In this document: positions 13,578 to 14,017 of the stretch, in pieces
How the letters are laid out: every line of letters begins with the position of its first letter
Numbering within the stretch: the first letter of the stretch is position 1
Origin: Syntrophomonas sp.
Lineage (GTDB): Bacteria > Bacillota > Syntrophomonadia > Syntrophomonadales > Syntrophomonadaceae
Direction of reading: 5' to 3'
Assembly (NCBI GenBank): GCA_028709355.1
Contig: JAQVXF010000012.1
Coordinates: 1-14,017 of the forward strand
DNA: 14,017 nucleotides
Made by a program: the position numbers and the translations under genes
The notes under the pieces: model-generated
What the model was told of the DNA's origin: nothing
Seen by the model: the letters and a program-made list of their open reading frames with translations, nothing else
The model's database searches: none

Positions 13578-14017
13578 ATGGATTATTTCGAGGTGGTAAG
13601 GAAGAGATGTGCTTGTCGTGATTATTTGCCGGATATGGTGGAGGCTGAAAAACTGGCGGCCATCCTGGATTGTGCCCGCCTGGCTCCCACCGCCAACAAC
13701 CGGCAGGAGTTCAAGGTAATCGTGCTTCGCACCGCGGGGCGCGAACAGGAACTGCGCCGGATTTACTACCGGGAGTGGTTCGCCCAGGCCCCGTATGTAC
13801 TAGGGGTATGCTCCATCCCAGCCCGGTGCTGGACCCGGGGGGACGGTAAAGTATATAGCGATGTGGATGCCGCCATCGTCATGGATCACATGATCCTGGC
13901 CGCCACTGCATTGGGACTGGGGACCTGCTGGGTGGCCAATTTCGATCCCCCGGCAGCCCGAGAGATCCTCCATCTGGAGCCAGGCTGGGAACCGGTGGCT
14001 TTTACCCCTCTGGGTTA
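13578..14017 (+). CDS. Nitroreductase family protein, 3'-truncated by the window end
   Basis: The first 146 codons of an FMN-dependent nitroreductase-family enzyme; the frame is open at the right edge. The N-terminal VRKRCACRDYLPD (7-19) stands where the family has RRSxRxF, an FMN-phosphate-binding segment. APTANNRQEFKVIVL matches the family's APSxxNxQPWxFxVV strand, and DVDAAIVMDHMILAATALGLGTCWVANF matches the D-x-GAAAENLLLAAxxLGLGSCW helix. The ATG has AAGGAGGT (13563-13570) 7 bases upstream. Family members reduce nitro, quinone or flavin-linked substrates with NAD(P)H; the substrate here is unknown. The segment contains five cysteines, more than usual, with no clear cluster motif. It is 98 bases after the trans-sulfuration gene and may or may not share its transcript. 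Confidence 0.9.
   Translation, partial: MDYFEVVRKRCACRDYLPDMVEAEKLAAILDCARLAPTANNRQEFKVIVLRTAGREQELRRIYYREWFAQAPYVLGVCSIPARCWTRGDGKVYSDVDAAIVMDHMILAATALGLGTCWVANFDPPAAREILHLEPGWEPVAFTPLG

Noticed and set aside
1..14017. CRISPR arrays, insertion sequences, tRNA or rRNA genes
   Set aside because: No regularly spaced repeats, transposase-like proteins, terminal inverted repeats with target duplications, or TTCGANTC-type T-arms with matching acceptor stems were found.

Overview
The window looks like a chromosomal stretch from a GC-rich, Gram-positive anaerobe, most likely a clostridial-type Bacillota. The clues are strong AAGGAGG-type ribosome binding sites, TTG and GTG starts, an S-layer-homology (SLH) secreted protein, an FdhD of the Firmicutes type, a short three-cysteine NadA and a YbhJ-type aconitase-family hydratase. 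This placement is inference from gene types and base composition; no rRNA or other taxonomic marker is present. I see no CRISPR array, transposase, phage gene, tRNA or rRNA.

Layout. Left part, + strand: the 3' part of fdhD, then nadA 13 bases later, a structured gap with an intrinsic terminator, then mnmA. An envelope group follows in the same direction: an SLH / chagasin-like / RsiV-like secreted protein, a four-helix DUF1648 membrane protein and a small alpha/beta hydrolase. Middle part, - strand (transcribed right to left): larE, cysK, a YbhJ-like hydratase and a CCA-adding/poly(A) polymerase-family nucleotidyltransferase. These converge on the hydrolase near 6100. Right part, + strand: a trans-sulfuration PLP enzyme, divergent from larE-cysK across a 239-base control region, then a nitroreductase cut by the window end.

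Shared theme. Several genes move or fix sulfur: FdhD (sulfur delivery to the formate dehydrogenase cofactor), MnmA (2-thiolation of tRNA U34), LarE (sulfur insertion from a PP-loop enzyme), CysK (cysteine synthesis) and a cystathionine synthase/lyase-type enzyme. NadA and the hydratase carry [4Fe-4S] ligand cysteines. MnmA and LarE both show a CxxC plus distal Cys pattern compatible with [4Fe-4S]-dependent sulfur insertion.

Most of the window is recognisable housekeeping. The points most worth a second look are an FdhD with both active-loop cysteines replaced, the SLH-chagasin-RsiV-like fusion, an orphan LarE in a cysteine locus with a structured leader, and a chain of mutually exclusive hairpins ahead of the terminator between nadA and mnmA.
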